In this document: positions 23,101-34,737 of the stretch, piece by piece
How the letters are laid out: every line of letters begins with the position of its first letter
How positions within the stretch are numbered: position 1 is the first letter of the stretch
DNA from: Ampullaceana balthica
Lineage: Eukaryota; Mollusca; Gastropoda; Lymnaeidae
DNA length: 64,000 bases
Direction: 5' to 3'
Assembly: GCA_944989445.1 (NCBI GenBank)
Contig: CALYLW010001073.1
Coordinates: 124,001 to 188,000 of the forward strand
Made by a program: the position numbers and the translations under genes
Notes under the pieces: model-generated
Databases searched by the model: none
The model's input: only the letters and a program-made list of their open reading frames with translations
Told to the model about the DNA's origin: nothing

Positions 23101-24425
23101 TTTCAGATCGATCGAACGTACCGTAATTAAATTAATGCATTTTTAGTTTATCCTTATATGAGGTATGTAATTTAAATTCACGGTTTGTTATTGTTTTTTT
23201 CCCACGTGAAATTTTGAGCTGAGCATTGAGGCGACCCAACGAAGCGACGGGCGCTTTTGTTTACATTTTACGTGTCACTCTGAGCTCGGTCAAGCGAATC
23301 GGTGACCAGACTTTTCCCCTCTCCCCCTCCCACCCACCCCTCCCCCCCTAGGGTTATGAAGCAAACTTGAGTTAAGACAGATTCAGTCTGTAAATGTTTG
23401 AAAATAATCAATACTGTTAGTTATGTCTCATATATAAGGGATTTATAGTCAAAAACTTTGTTTTTACGAGTTTGTTTTATTAAATCCCTTATATTAACTT
23501 CACCGGCGTCTCTCTCTCTCTCTCTGTCTTGGGCGGGCGGAAAAACAGAAGTCAAAAAATGACCCAACTTCCCATGATCCGATCGAACAGAAATTTGGCA
23601 CACGGACCCGTCTAACCTAACAATGCATCGTATCAAAATTTCAGATCGATCGAACGTACCGTAATTAAATTAATGCATTTTTAGTTTATCCTTATATGAG
23701 GTATGTAATTTAAATTCACGGTTTGTTATTGTTTTTTTCCCACGTGAAATTTTGAGCTGATGCATTGAGGCGACCCAACGAAGCGACGGGGCGCTTTTGT
23801 TTACATTTTACGTGTCACTCTGAGCTCGGTCAAGCGAATCAGTGACCAGACTTTTCCCCTCTCCCCCTCCCACCCACCCCTCCCCCCCTAGGGTTATGAA
23901 GCAAACTTGAGTTAAGACAGATTCAGTCTGTAAATGTTTGAAAATAATCAATACTGTTAGTTATGTCTCATACATAAGGGATTTATAGTCAAAAACTTTG
24001 TTTTTACGGGTTTGTTTTATTACAAATAGTGTCTGAAGGGAGATCATGACCTACATTGATGCCCTAGAATAAACGTATTCTTATTTATAAGGCGGTCTCC
24101 ACTGCGCCCTACAATACTACAATATGTTGTCCCACACCAAAATGTACCTCATTAAAATCAATGTTGTTGCACCGTTATTCGTTGCTGTCTTCTTCGTAAG
24201 GTCTGGCTGTACAAGGAGCAACAGTTGGTCTGCAACCACAGCTTCATTACCGGCTACAACAGCATCACCGGCTCCTGGGACGGACATGGCGCCCCGGCCA
24301 ACAACTACCCCACCATCTGCGAGCCCGACAAGAGCCCGGACGAGAAGGAGTCGCAGTCCCTTTTACCCCTCAGCTCCAGCTCTGCCAGCCTGATAGCCAT
24401 CCCTGCCTCGAGTCCGTGTGAATAG
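12206..24425 (+). CDS. SLC46-type major facilitator transporter, eight exons
   Basis: Exons are 12206-12459, 14657-14870, 18249-18378, 19065-19248, 19941-20088, 20412-20669 (or to 20662), 21144-21336 and 24201-24425. All introns are GT-AG. The product is about 530 residues with roughly 12 membrane helices. After helix 2 comes the MFS motif GAWSDQTGRK. The first extracellular loop has an N-G-T glycosylation site and a cysteine. YVSDTT, a GSLLAG-type helix 5 and SKAVSDDETGKIFAL are typical of the SLC46 family, which moves folates or related small molecules with protons at the cell surface or lysosome. The tail contains ESQSLL, an acidic dileucine-type sorting signal suggesting endosome or lysosome. 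The substrate cannot be told. Three introns start with arrays copying the donor, and the exon 6/7 junction has a frame problem. The 5' start is uncertain: an in-frame stop lies a little upstream, so either this methionine or a spliced upstream exon is possible. Confidence 0.85.
12440..13950. repeat. 41-bp minisatellite spanning the exon 1 donor, about 37 copies
   Basis: Each unit is a copy of the last 20 bases of exon 1 joined to the first 21 bases of intron 1, so each unit carries a splice donor. Early units read GAG then GTAGGT; about half of the units, including a nearly identical run from about 12769 to 13290, read GAG then GTAAGT, a stronger match to U1. The distal part is more diverged (GTGAGAAT, ACAATTGAG variants). 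Since 41 is not a multiple of three, all three minus-strand frames stay open by chance, giving spurious ORFs up to 542 codons. Confidence 0.95.
14113..14335. repeat. AGAT/AGAG microsatellite in intron 1
   Basis: Four or five GATA units followed by about 200 bp of imperfect GA repeat with interspersed TGAGAG and GGGAGA. Confidence 0.9.
14657..14870 (+). CDS. SLC46-like exon 2
   Basis: Acceptor TTTCAG. One base completes the arginine codon from exon 1. Encodes helix 2, the MFS loop motif GAWSDQTGRK, helix 3 and part of helix 4, ending GALIQ in phase 0. The donor is CAG followed by six GT units, so a dinucleotide run begins exactly at the splice site. Confidence 0.9.
15169..15978. mobile_element. 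TIR element, third copy, with R540 inside (intron 2)
   Basis: Left end GGGGCAGTCCATTTACGCCG and right end TGACGTCATTTATGGACGGC are inverted repeats. TAA flanks both sides (15166-15168, 15979-15981). R540 occupies 15335-15826, between a T run and GTCATTTAAG. The copy at 3603-6297 lacks R540 at this place and gives the empty-site form. Confidence 0.8.
15335..15826 (+). repeat. R540 copy within the TIR element
   Basis: Runs from AAATCCCTTATGTTAATTAG to AAGGGATTTATAGTCAAAAA plus about 25 bp. Internally it holds a GCCCGCCCGCCC run, the core TTTCAGATCAATCGAATG, and a short CGCGGTGCGTATTATATTGA motif present three times. Confidence 0.65.
16150..16595 (+). mobile_element. Helitron-like non-autonomous element, copy 1 (intron 2)
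   Basis: The 3' end has a small hairpin (CGTCA, T loop, TGACG), then GGTGATACG and CTAG, followed by T. This is the layout of a Helitron 3' terminus (hairpin, short spacer, CTRR, T of the target). The 5' end is unresolved. Internal landmarks are TGCACCAAAGCATCAAAAGG, ATGACGTCATTG and GGCGCCGTAGGCGCC. Confidence 0.5.
16598..17033 (+). mobile_element. Helitron-like element, copy 2, directly after copy 1
   Basis: About 436 bp, closely similar to copy 1 and in the same orientation, with CCGTCA/TGACGG hairpin and terminal GTGTACGCTAG then T. Head-to-tail arrangement of two copies is as seen here; whether it arose by insertion or unequal crossing-over is not known. Confidence 0.5.
17034..17740 (-). 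mobile_element. Long tRNA-derived SINE with a LINE-derived 3' tail
   Basis: On the minus strand the head has box-A-like TGGTCTAAGTGATAATGCGC and box-B-like GGTCGATTCCT, internal RNA polymerase III promoter elements. About 500 bp of body follow, then a tail ending in an ATT repeat. The last 100 bp match the end of the LINE fragment at 21693-21935, including ATGATAGGACTGCACAGCC and GGAAGGATGCCGA. Sharing a partner LINE's 3' end is how SINEs borrow its reverse transcriptase. The body has open stretches (17222-17614 minus), but I treat them as non-coding. It lies in intron 2. Confidence 0.75.
17787..18215. repeat. AT-rich repeat with many ATTAATCG/CGATTAAT motifs
   Basis: Starts TAGGGCTGGTACTTATT, a typical start of miniature hAT-type elements, and has clusters of ATTAATCGATTAAT at both ends that could pair. 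No clear target duplication, so the element type is not established. Confidence 0.4.
18249..18378 (+). CDS. SLC46-like exon 3
   Basis: Acceptor TTCCATAG. Encodes the helix 4 end and the loop with NSYVSDTTFKEDRTRKLG, a segment typical of SLC46 proteins, and the start of helix 5 (MNFFGLFV). It ends one base into a codon; the donor is GTAG followed by GTGGGT, the start of a 23-bp array. Confidence 0.9.
18379..18608. repeat. 23-bp minisatellite starting at the exon 3 donor, about 10 copies
   Basis: Unit GTGGGTCTCTGTCAGTCTAG plus TAG. The first unit begins at the first base of intron 3. Each unit ends TAG, so each boundary recreates TAG followed by GTGGGT, matching the real donor. Copies differ by a few substitutions and small indels. 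Confidence 0.9.
18700..18775 (-). mobile_element. LINE 3' tail fragment (intron 3)
   Basis: ATCTTATCTTATCC followed by ACAGACGCTCCTTCTATGCA; same family and orientation as 184-345. Confidence 0.6.
19065..19248 (+). CDS. SLC46-like exon 4
   Basis: Acceptor CCCCAAAAG. Begins GT to complete a glycine codon, then SLLAGALQDIANLQTTFVVV (helix 5 end, loop, helix 6) and the central loop DESVHDKMPSEEGFD. Ends ...LF plus AG, phase 2; donor GTAACC. Confidence 0.9.
19941..20088 (+). CDS. SLC46-like exon 5
   Basis: Acceptor CTACAACAG. Encodes SRGLKDSVWALVKPREEGKR, the central cytosolic segment, then helix 7 ending GEQDVTVLFVQ. Phase 0 at the end; donor GTAATA. Confidence 0.9.
20412..20669 (+). CDS. SLC46-like exon 6
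   Basis: Acceptor TTTTGACCAG. Encodes KPPLSWDASGYGYL, helices 8 and 9 and the start of helix 10 (SVIIGSAGGIVTSGFE). The strongest donor is GAG followed by GTGAGT at 20670, which leaves phase 0, but exon 7 needs phase 2. An end at 20662 (GG followed by GTTTGA, a weak donor) would restore the frame. Confidence 0.85.
21144..21336 (+). CDS. SLC46-like exon 7
   Basis: Acceptor ATCTTGCAG, the only AG in the preceding 60 bases. Coding frame starts after one base: SILSKAVSDDETGKIFALAS, then helices 11 and 12 (LVTLVLIVLM). Ends ATG followed by GTGAGT. The last 13 bases of the exon are copied in the 69-bp array that follows. Confidence 0.88.
21337..21692. repeat. 69-bp minisatellite spanning the exon 7 donor, about 5 copies
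   Basis: The genuine junction CATTGTTCTGATG/GTGAGTTGATTAG is copied in each unit as CATTGCTCTAATG/ATAAGTTGATTAG, 22 of 26 bases the same. In the copies the donor GT has become AT, so they should not be used. Period 72, 69, 69, 69, 68 bp. A period of three times 23 keeps chance ORFs open on both strands. Confidence 0.9.
21693..21935 (+). mobile_element. LINE 3' fragment: end of ORF2 plus 3' UTR
   Basis: Reading frame to a stop at 21895 ends with CKSCGKDCHSMIGLHSHTRK, a cysteine-histidine finger placed at the C-terminus of several mollusc and other invertebrate LINE polymerases. The 3' UTR has CATCGTCTGCGAGACGGAAG. The SINE at 17034-17740 shares this end. The 5' end is truncated against the 69-bp array. 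Confidence 0.65.
22399..24021 (+). repeat. R540 family: three tandem copies of about 540 bp (intron 7)
   Basis: Units start at 22399, 22943 and 23482. Each begins AAATCCCTTATATTAACTTC, then a CT-rich run and GGGCGGGCGG, a core TTTCAGATCGATCGAACG, a C-rich run (CCCCTCCCCCTCCCACCC), and near its end ATATAAGGGATTT, the inverse of its start, plus 36 bp ending TTTACGGGTTTGTTTTATT. No ORF. The near-identity of units 2 and 3 suggests recent duplication. It is the most abundant family in the window, with single, tandem and inverted copies. The class is unknown to me. Confidence 0.85.
24201..24425 (+). CDS. SLC46-like exon 8, C-terminus and stop
   Basis: Acceptor TTCTTCGTAAG, phase 0. Begins VWLYKEQQLVCN after helix 12 and continues as a 74-residue polar tail ending TAG at 24423. 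It has two or three cysteines, an ESQSLLPL segment (acidic dileucine type) and a serine-rich run. Polyadenylation signal follows at 24453. Confidence 0.9.
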   Translation, partial: VWLYKEQQLVCNHSFITGYNSITGSWDGHGAPANNYPTICEPDKSPDEKESQSLLPLSSSSASLIAIPASSPCE

Positions 24426-24452
24426 TGAATAGAAGTTTGCCAAGAGATATTA

Positions 24453-24458
24453 AATAAA
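24453..24458 (+). promoter_or_regulatory. Polyadenylation signal AATAAA
   Basis: AATAAA 28 bases after the SLC46-like stop codon, in TTAAATAAATTATATT. Short 3' UTR if used. Confidence 0.65.
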
Positions 24459-24459
24459 T

Positions 24460-25514
<1,055 letters not shown>

Positions 25515-25569
25515 TGGAGTCTCTCTCTCTCTCTCGCTTGCTCACACTCACACTTACAGCTTCTAAAAA

Positions 25570-27117
25570 TATTTTTTAAAAACCTCATAAAACCTTTATA
25601 AAATACCGGATATAAGTGGATAATAAGACTAATGTTAAATGCACATTCTGACAACAAATTGTTGTAAAACTTCAAAACTTGTTCCACATAATTTTATTGA
25701 TAACGGAGATCTTGAAAAAATTTAAACTAAGATTTTTCTATATCGACTTTTATGAAGTGAATAATATGACTACTGTTATAAATGCACAGTGTGACAAGTA
25801 ATGAAGTGAAACTTTAAAAAGTTTTCCAAATAAAATAATTGAATGATATCTGATTTCTAGCCAAAAAATCAAATAATACGCTCACGTTGAAATTAATATA
25901 ATAATAAAAATAATAAAGTTGTATATATACATTAACATAATATAAATTTGTATAATATAAATTTGCAACATATAAATTCAGTTACCGCTTATCACCACAC
26001 TGGCGTAGCAACAAACTCAGACTTTACTCATGAGTAAAACAATAGTGTTGCTTCATTCTTTTTAAAATTGTATTTTTACGTTACTCTATAAGGACAATGA
26101 AATACGGGCCCGGGATATAAAAGTAGTGGATTTAGAAGTTCAATTTCATATTGTATTTTAATTAAGTCATACAAGTTTTGTGTACCAAGGTCTATATCCA
26201 TTCATTCACCCTGTAGCCTATGTCCAATTAAAATACTTATAATGGTTTAAATCAGAATAAACGATATTTTGGTGCATTACGGAAATTTCAGAAATCTATG
26301 GATTTCAATCTCTAGATTCGTTTGGTCGAAGTACATAAATCCGAGTTAAGACAAAACCACGCCGCTACAATCAAATCCACTTTGGTATTATATGCATAAG
26401 TATAAATATATTTTTAAAAATTATAAAAACAACAAAACAAAGTTTATTTTTTTCATTCGTTCTCATTCTCACGTTTAATAAACAGTCCACATTTTACAAT
26501 TTTCGAGTAATTATTTTAAAGTAAATTATAATAATTATTTCTTACATTTTAGTGCGTTAAAATTCATTTTTGATATACTTGTAATTTTAAAATATAAAAC
26601 AATACATTTTGAAAAAAATAAGATGAACCCTGAAGTAACTGCTTGCTACCGTCTTCTTCTAAGGCCTTATGGAAAAAAAATTTCCGTTAACTTTTATAAA
26701 TAAATAGCACAATGACAAAATCAATAATTTTGTACAGACACATGACAACTTTGTTATATTTGATGTACAGTGTTTTAATTAAGTCACACGGGTTTTGTGT
26801 ACCAAGTTTGGTCTATATCCATTCATTTACCCGGTAGCCTAGCGTCCTTTGCAGTTACTTTTGATCGAATTTTCCTTTCGAGTTTATGTTTATTTAAACT
26901 AATATGTAGGGAACACCCCCCACCCCCATTTAATCTTCCTCCCTTCAAGAAAATTTAACGCCAGGCCGCTACGATCAACTGACCGCCGTCTCTTGGAATT
27001 TGACGAACGTCGTTTTACTGGACAGGCTGACCAAACTGGACTCAGCGTTACGGTCATCTGGTCATAAACGAGACAGTACAGTTGATGGGGTAGGACAGGG
27101 AACTGCTTCTGGGGATA
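25570..27117. other. No gene; a 60-bp direct repeat pair
   Basis: AT-rich. Segments 26155-26222 and 26772-26842 are similar, both with TTTTAATTAAGTCA, TTTTGTGTACCAAG and CTATATCCATTCATT. They may mark ends of an element of about 690 bp, but termini are not clear. Confidence 0.4.
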
Positions 27118-27650
27118 ATTGGAACATCGGGTAATTACCCTACCGACAACTGCTATGTATTTATTGGTAAATGTATAACATATAAACAGGGTATTAGTTA
27201 GCCTGACAGGACGTAACACAGCAGTGAACTCTTACACCACATGGGATTAATGTTGTGTTTGCACTGACAACCTGATTGATTGACCCACATCCACCCTCTC
27301 TTTTCCTATATAAGCTCTTACTTTTCTCTCCTTACTTTATCTCTACTGGACTACTTGGATTTCACCGAAACTAAGTGTTTTTATTCTTTCGTTATATTCG
27401 TTTTATTTGTGTACTATTTGTCCGTTGAGGAAGGCTCTTTGCCTTAACGTTCACTGTTGTGTTACGTCCTGTCAGGCTAACTAATACCCTGTTTATATGT
27501 TATACATTTACTAATTTAAAAGCCTGATTGCAGTCTCACCCCTATTACTTTATGTATTTATAGGAACATCGGGTAATTACTCTACGAACTACTGCTATGT
27601 ATTTATTGGAACATCGGGTAATTACTCTAAGAACTACTGCTATGTATAAC
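27118..27650. repeat. 44-bp short array interrupted by an inverted-repeat element
   Basis: Copies of GGAACATCGGGTAATTAC at 27121, 27563 and 27608. Between the first and second lies 27166-27516, whose ends are about 68-bp inverted repeats (TAAATGTATAACATATAAAC outward to AACACAGCAGTGAAC). The spacer holds CCTATATAAGCTC and a small hairpin AAGGCTCTTTGCCTT. The class is uncertain; an inverted pair of Penelope-like terminal repeats is one idea. Confidence 0.55.
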
Positions 27651-28194
27651 ACACAGATTTGGAGACAACTCGGTACTTCGATACATTTTTAGCTATTTTT
27701 TAAATAAAAACCACAGCTATAAAAAGTACACCAAACAAACCTAAAAACACTGTGTAGCAGGTAGATTTATTTGTACAGCACATCACACAGGCAAACAACT
27801 ATAAAGTAACATGATCAAAGTAAAGTTGATGTTGTTAGTAACCAAACAGAAAGAAGTAGGGCTTTAGGGTGAGTGGGGGTGGGGGTGGGGTTACTCCTTG
27901 TACTGAATGTATTTGAAGGTTGGTGTTCTCCTTCTGGCTGTGGGCTTGTGATCTAAAAGTTGAGAACCCCTTAATTTAGAAAAAAAACACGAAATAGACA
28001 CTAATACAATAGATTTAACCAACCAAAAATAAAAACAACCACCAACTTTTTCAAATTAAGAATAGTAGACAGTTGAGATAAATTTAGATGATTCAGCACT
28101 TATAATTGATATGATTTTTATGATTTATTTCTCTGAGTTTAAGTTTAATCATGTAATTTAAACTTGAAAAATTCAATTTAGGATATTCAAAGTA

Positions 28195-28522
28195 GGGCAC
28201 TTGACTAGACCTTCCTATGTAGGACATTTGACTAGACCTTCCTCTGTAGGACATTTGATTAGACCTTACTCTGTAGGACATTTGACTAGACCTTCCTCTG
28301 TAGGACATTTGACTATACCTTCCTCTGTAGGGCACTTGATTAGACCTTCCTCTGTAGGACATTTGACTAGACCTTCCTCTGTAGGGCACTTGACTAGACC
28401 TTCCTCTGTAGGGCATTTGACTAGACCTTCCTCTGTAGGTCATTTGACTATACCTTCCTCTGTAGGGCACTTGATTAGACCTTCCTCTGTAGAGCATTTG
28501 ACTAGACCTTCCTCTGTACTTT
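28195..28522. repeat. 27-bp minisatellite, about 12 copies
   Basis: Unit GACTAGACCTTCCTCTGTAG plus GGCATTT. The period is a multiple of three, so both strands show long false ORFs (repeats of nine residues). Confidence 0.92.
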
Positions 28523-28559
28523 TCTATAACTTTGTTTTTCACATGCCTACAGTTAGGTT

Positions 28560-28980
28560 GCCCCATTCTACTACGCCTATGCTGCCCCACTACTCAACAG
28601 CTATGTTATCTCATTAATCTTCTGCTATGTTGCCCGATTACTCTTCTGCTATGCTGCCCCATTAATCTTCTGCTATGTTACCCCTTAATCTTCTGCTATG
28701 TTATCTCATTAATCTTCTGCTATGTCACTCCATTAATCTTTTGCTATATTATCCCATTAATCTTCTGCTATGTTATGCCCCATTACTCTTCTGCTATGAT
28801 GCCCCATTAATCTTATGCTATGTTACCCCTTAATCTTCTGCTATGTTATCTCATTAATCTTCTGCTATGTCACTCCATTAATCTTTTGCTATATTATCCG
28901 ATTAATCTTCTGCTATGCTGCCCCATTAATCTTCTGCTATGTTGCCTCACAACTCTTCGGCTATTGTGCCGCACCATTCT
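28560..28980. repeat. 23-24-bp minisatellite, about 17 copies
   Basis: Unit built on CATTAATCTTCTGCTATGTT with CCCC or CTCA variants; includes a longer repeated block (28675-28765 and 28825-28900). Confidence 0.88.
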
Positions 28981-29924
28981 ACAGCATGTCTGAATTCATA
29001 GTATTCATCCATAGTTCATTTCTTTCCTAATTCCTTTCATTATTCGAAATCGCTTTGATTTATTTCCTCTGCTCCTACTGAAGACCCCTGAAGCCATAAT
29101 TTCACTTTTTACAATTAATCAAAGGAAGATATAGACGTGTGTCAAAGTTCGGTGGAGTCAGAAGGTATTCATTTATTATCCTGAAGTATTTTGTCATCTA
29201 AATTCTGAAGGAAAAAAACCCAAAGGAACAAAATGTATGTTCTTCTATTGCATCAATTTAAAAGAAACAACTGTACAAAGGCACTGGTCGGTTACATCTT
29301 TCCACCTGACAACACCCAGCCTGTGTGTTCCAGTAATCAGTTTTGTCAAATTTTGGTGTTCTCAGCTAACAGCGCTATTTATTATTATTATTATTATTTT
29401 TATTTTTTTAAATAAGACTGAAAACGAACAAGATACCCTGTCCCGCAACCTATAAAAATAAATTAAAAATATGAATTGTACTTTGTTTCGTTATTAAATT
29501 TAAGCACCAGGAATATTTCATTGATGCAGTAACTTGAGATCAATATACTGTTTTAATGGCAAATTTTTAACTCTAAAAAAATCTGTATCGGCTTTTAATC
29601 GAAATATATTTCGTTTAGTCTTAGAGACCTGAAAGCTTTTCTGTGTTAACTCAGCTGAGGTACGAAATTCATGCATGCACAGATGGAACCATGATACTGG
29701 AGCTCTAAGCTATGGAGGGAGCTATTTTTACCAGACTGGCCTGCCAGATATGTTGCTCCACTTTTCTACTTGCAAGGTTGCTCCCTCCACTCTAATAGCG
29801 GTTGCTGCTCCACTTTTCCACAACTATGATGGTCTACTGCTAGCTATGTTAAACTTTGTAATATATATATATATATATATCTTTATATATATATATGTTT
29901 CCGTTCTCTCTTCTGCAACTATGA
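28981..29924. other. No gene; AT-rich with a TA run
   Basis: Contains ATT repeats (29380-29400) and a TA run at 29862-29896. Nothing coding seen. Confidence 0.5.
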
Positions 29925-30345
29925 TGCCCTAGTCGTCATCAGCTATGACTGCCCTAGTCGTCATTAGCTATGACTGCCCTAGTCGTCATCAGCTATGTTT
30001 GCCCTTGTCGTCATCAGCTATGATTGCCCTAGTCGTCATCAGCTATGACTGCCCTAGTCGTCATCAGCTATGATTGCCCTAGTCGTCATCAGCTATGACT
30101 GCCCTAGTCGTCATCAGCTATGACTGCCCTAGTCGTCATCAGCTATGATTGCCCTAGTCGGCATCAGCTATGATTGCCCTAGTCGTCGTCAGCTATGACT
30201 GCCCTAGTCGTCGTCAGCTATGACTGCCCTAGTCGTCGTCAGCTATGACTGTCCTAGTCGTCGTCAGCTATGACTGCCCTAGTCGTCGTCAGCTATGACT
30301 GCCCTAGTCGTCATCAGCTATGACTGCCCTAGTAGCAATCTTCTG
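29925..30345. repeat. 25-bp minisatellite, about 16 copies
   Basis: Unit AGCTATGACTGCCCTAGTCG plus TCATC, with GATT/GACT and CATC/CGTC variants clustered in blocks, a sign of local duplication. Confidence 0.92.
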
Positions 30346-30648
30346 CAACTAGTCATCAGCTATCATTTCCCAATATTTGAACAATTTCAAAACTAACAGG
30401 GCACTCTGCCAATAGAAAATAAATTAAACTTTCTTCAATTGCGAAACTTAGAGATAAAGTGTGCAGAAACTATTCTTAGAAAAATGTCTCATAATGGAAA
30501 AACATAATCATAATAAACTTTTATATTCATTTAATTTAAATATGTTTTTTACATTAAGTTATCGTCTGTGGATGACTTCCGTGATACTTTCCTTTTCTTA
30601 ATGCATTAAACACCATTTAAATTAATTCATTTTTTATTCGCTCTAGAT

Positions 30649-31681
<1,033 letters not shown>

Positions 31682-31689
31682 TTCTAGAT

Positions 31690-31954
31690 CTAAATTTGTA
31701 AAATAATTTATTGACTAAAAAAATGAAATTGAAAGAGTGGAGCTCAAGCAAAACGTCGGAAGGGAACTCTGCCAAAACAGTCAGGATTGACAGCACGAAT
31801 GATCTCCCTTTCATGTCTTACTGAATAGGTTCATTAGCGACACACAACGGGGGTCCTATTGGCCTGGTCACGTGATCCGCCCAAGGGTTGCCCCGCTAGT
31901 GTGTGAAAATGTGGGTGGGTTTGTGTGGCGGTCTGGGTTGGGAAGGCTGTAGGG
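31690..31954. other. No gene seen
   Basis: Short unique stretch between two hAT elements. Confidence 0.4.
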
Positions 31955-32152
31955 CAGTGGTGGTGAACCTTTTTGGGGGCAGCAGGCAAAAAATGTAACC
32001 AAAACCCACATACTTATAGCAAAGTGCCAACACTCCAACGAAACCCGACAACTTTACTGGTTCAGTTAAGGATGTAATATTTTAGTCGCGTGTCGACTGA
32101 TGAGGCTCAACGTGCCGACTGTGGCACGCGTGCCATAGGTTGACCATCGCTG
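31955..32152. mobile_element. hAT miniature element (198 bp)
   Basis: CAGTGGTGGTGAACCT at the left and AGGTTGACCATCGCTG at the right; flanks CTGTAGGG and GGGTAGGG match 6 of 8. Same family as 2806-3006. Confidence 0.7.
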
Positions 32153-33230
32153 GGGTAGGGGATACTTTATGTGTCGACACTTTCTGTAACTTCTACTTAC
32201 TGTACTGTAAGGATTTGGCAAATAGACGCAACAATTAAAATCTGCCCCAATATCTGTAGACGGCTTCGTCAAAGTTTTATGGCAATTTTGCCAACATCCT
32301 AGATCGTCCGAACTCCGATTCTAAGCCTGGACGGCACATTCGCCCTGAATTCTGTGACGTGACAGTAAAACTCATGAGAGTTAAGGTCAGGATTTCTCAT
32401 GGTTTGGAGGGGGGGGGGTTTAAAGCCATTAAAAAGAGGGGAGGGGTATGAAAACTTTTTGTGGACAAATGTCAGATATTCACCATTTGAACGTTCGCGA
32501 CGATTATAAGTAGACCACACAGTGTGTAGGGTCAACATAAATAAACAGTTTAAAAAAAACACACCCATGCGTACGCGATCGCTAATGTAAGACTCTTAGA
32601 ACGTCTGCACCACAGAGCACCACCGCTGAGAGATGACGCTAAGCCGACATGTCTGGTGACGCACCAATCATCCACACAGTGGACGTCAAAGGTCCTGAGC
32701 CCCCATCAGACCTCGTTTCATGACGAGAACTCTTCAAGCTAATGGAGTATTTTCAGTCCATCGTCTCGTGCTCTTTTCAGCTTTTTTTTCTCTTTCAAAC
32801 GACGGTGTGTTGTTGATGTTACGTTTCAGTAACGGTAAGATTGCCCGCCGATCTCGGCGCGTCAACATCATTTGATGAAGACGGGTGGCGTTTTATAGAT
32901 TTGATTGAGAATAAAGCAACATACGCACACGCATACAAACACGCATACAAGCACACAAACACGCATACAAACACAAAAGGTAACTTTTTTTAAAGCAACA
33001 TGGTAATATTTGAATGTTTCAAGATGATTAAACAATTTTGTAGCTGGTTTTAACTGATGTTGCATTTGTGTTGTTGTTGAAGAGGAGTACGTGGTAGAAT
33101 TTTTGGCCTGTGTTGACAATGCATTAAAATCTATATTTTATTATCTGTGTTTAAATCCAACTTATTTCAATTTGGCTCACGTTCAAAGGGACAAGTGGTG
33201 AAGCTGTAAAAAAACAACCCAATGAGTGAG
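32153..33230. other. No gene seen
   Basis: Unique-looking DNA. Small ACGCATACAAACAC repeats at 32922-32970. No supported ORF. Confidence 0.45.
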
Positions 33231-33472
33231 ACCAAATTACTGCACCAATGCATCAAAAGGTGTGCAAATTAAAGATGCGCTGTAAAAAAATTTATCTGAC
33301 GTCATTGTTTTCGCTCATATAAGTTTAATATTTCTTATTTATCAAACAAGGACAAGTTAGTTGGGCTTTTGAAAAAGGTCAGCGCCGTAGGCGCCCTAAA
33401 AAAAGTGCATTTTTTATAAAATAAATAGATTTCAGTTGAAAACTTCCGTCATTTTTGACGGGTGTACGCTAG
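33231..33472 (+). mobile_element. Helitron-like element, copy 3, 5'-truncated
   Basis: Begins inside the family at ACCAAATTACTGCACC and lacks a middle segment. It ends with the CCGTCA/TGACGG hairpin and GTGTACGCTAG then T. Confidence 0.55.
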
Positions 33473-33576
33473 TAATAATAATAAAAATCCAGGACACCGA
33501 ACACAAGCAAGAGGCCAAACATAATCCTAAAATTAACTAGTCTTTGCCCTAAAATTTGGACATTGAAGTCCCCCCC

Positions 33577-33880
33577 TGTCACATGTGATTAACATAATTT
33601 TGTGACGTAAGGTCACGTGTACAAGAAACGCGGGAAGAAAGGAGCATTGTTATTGGTTGAAAGTGTTGGGCGAACAGTTGTGTGTAGATTTCCGTCGAGG
33701 AAAGATGTATGGTGTATACCTCAAGATTTCCACGTTATATTACCTCAAATGATATCTGTGTGTACATAATATATATATTAAAGTTGTTTTGGATAAACGA
33801 ATTCTTCAGTGAATTATTGTGCACAAGATTATTTACTGTGAGAACGCCTACATAAAGAGTTACATATAGCTATCGTTACA
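33577..33880 (+). repeat. 5' LTR
   Basis: TGTCACATGTGATTAACATA to CTATCGTTACA. TATA-like AATATATATATTAAAG at about 33767-33783 would be the promoter and first transcribed region. Confidence 0.93.
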
Positions 33881-33899
33881 TTGGTGCAGAAGTAAAAGT
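33881..33899 (+). other. Primer binding site
   Basis: TTGGTGCAGAAGTAAAAG directly after the LTR; TGG matches the CCA end of a tRNA. The primer tRNA was not identified. Confidence 0.6.
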
Positions 33900-34737
33900 T
33901 CTATGTGAACACTGTACAAGAGATTTTAAGAAGGATGTTTCGTGGAAATAAGTATTGGATATTTCCAAAAAGGAAAGTATTCATTAAAATAAGAAATATT
34001 AACAGCTATCGTATTTTTTGAATATTCAAGTTCGTAAGAAGCTGTGAATAAACTTTTGTGGTTCAATGAAAATACAAGTATATTTCAAAATGGCGGCATA
34101 CAGGCACATGGTCACGGCGTGTGGTATATACAACTAGGTCGCCTAGTTTGTTCTACGTCACAGTCGACGACAGTACAAGCATACTACACAGTGCTGGAAT
34201 CTGCGTCGTGTAGGCTTACTGAATGGTCACACGGTGAACATATATAGGTCGTGACGTCAACAAGCTCAATGCTAGTTGATTCCAGGAAATATTTGTAAAC
34301 ATAACCTGGAACTTGGAAGGCTATGGACTATTAATTATGAAGTGTGAATTATAAATAAAGGAAAGGAATTTTTATCCATTCATTGTGTGAAGAGTTTGAT
34401 AATTGCAATTTTGGATTAATGGAGTGAACTAAATTGTTTAAAAACTACTCGAATATTGAAATTTTAACCAAGTGAATTTTATTCAAAACGATTGGACCAT
34501 TAGATATATTTTGTCAATCTGAGGGAGCGTATATATAAAGTATACTAAAGATCCCGTGTGAGGATTCTTTTGTTGTCTCATCTTGTCAATACTAGATTTC
34601 ATGGTTTAGACGTGTCACTTATTTGAACTTAACATTTTGAATTCAAGATTTTTCATTTGGAAGATTTATAACTTTATCAACATATACCTAAATTCCTTAC
34701 CAAATTGCTTAACTCATATTATTCAATCAAACAAAAC

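Noticed and set aside
28093..28617. Overlapping ORFs on both strands with nine-residue repeats
   Set aside because: The 27-bp minisatellite has a period divisible by three; both strands stay open by chance.
34044..34247. A small ORF in the retrotransposon leader
   Set aside because: Lies between the primer site and gag with no domain; likely part of the untranslated leader.
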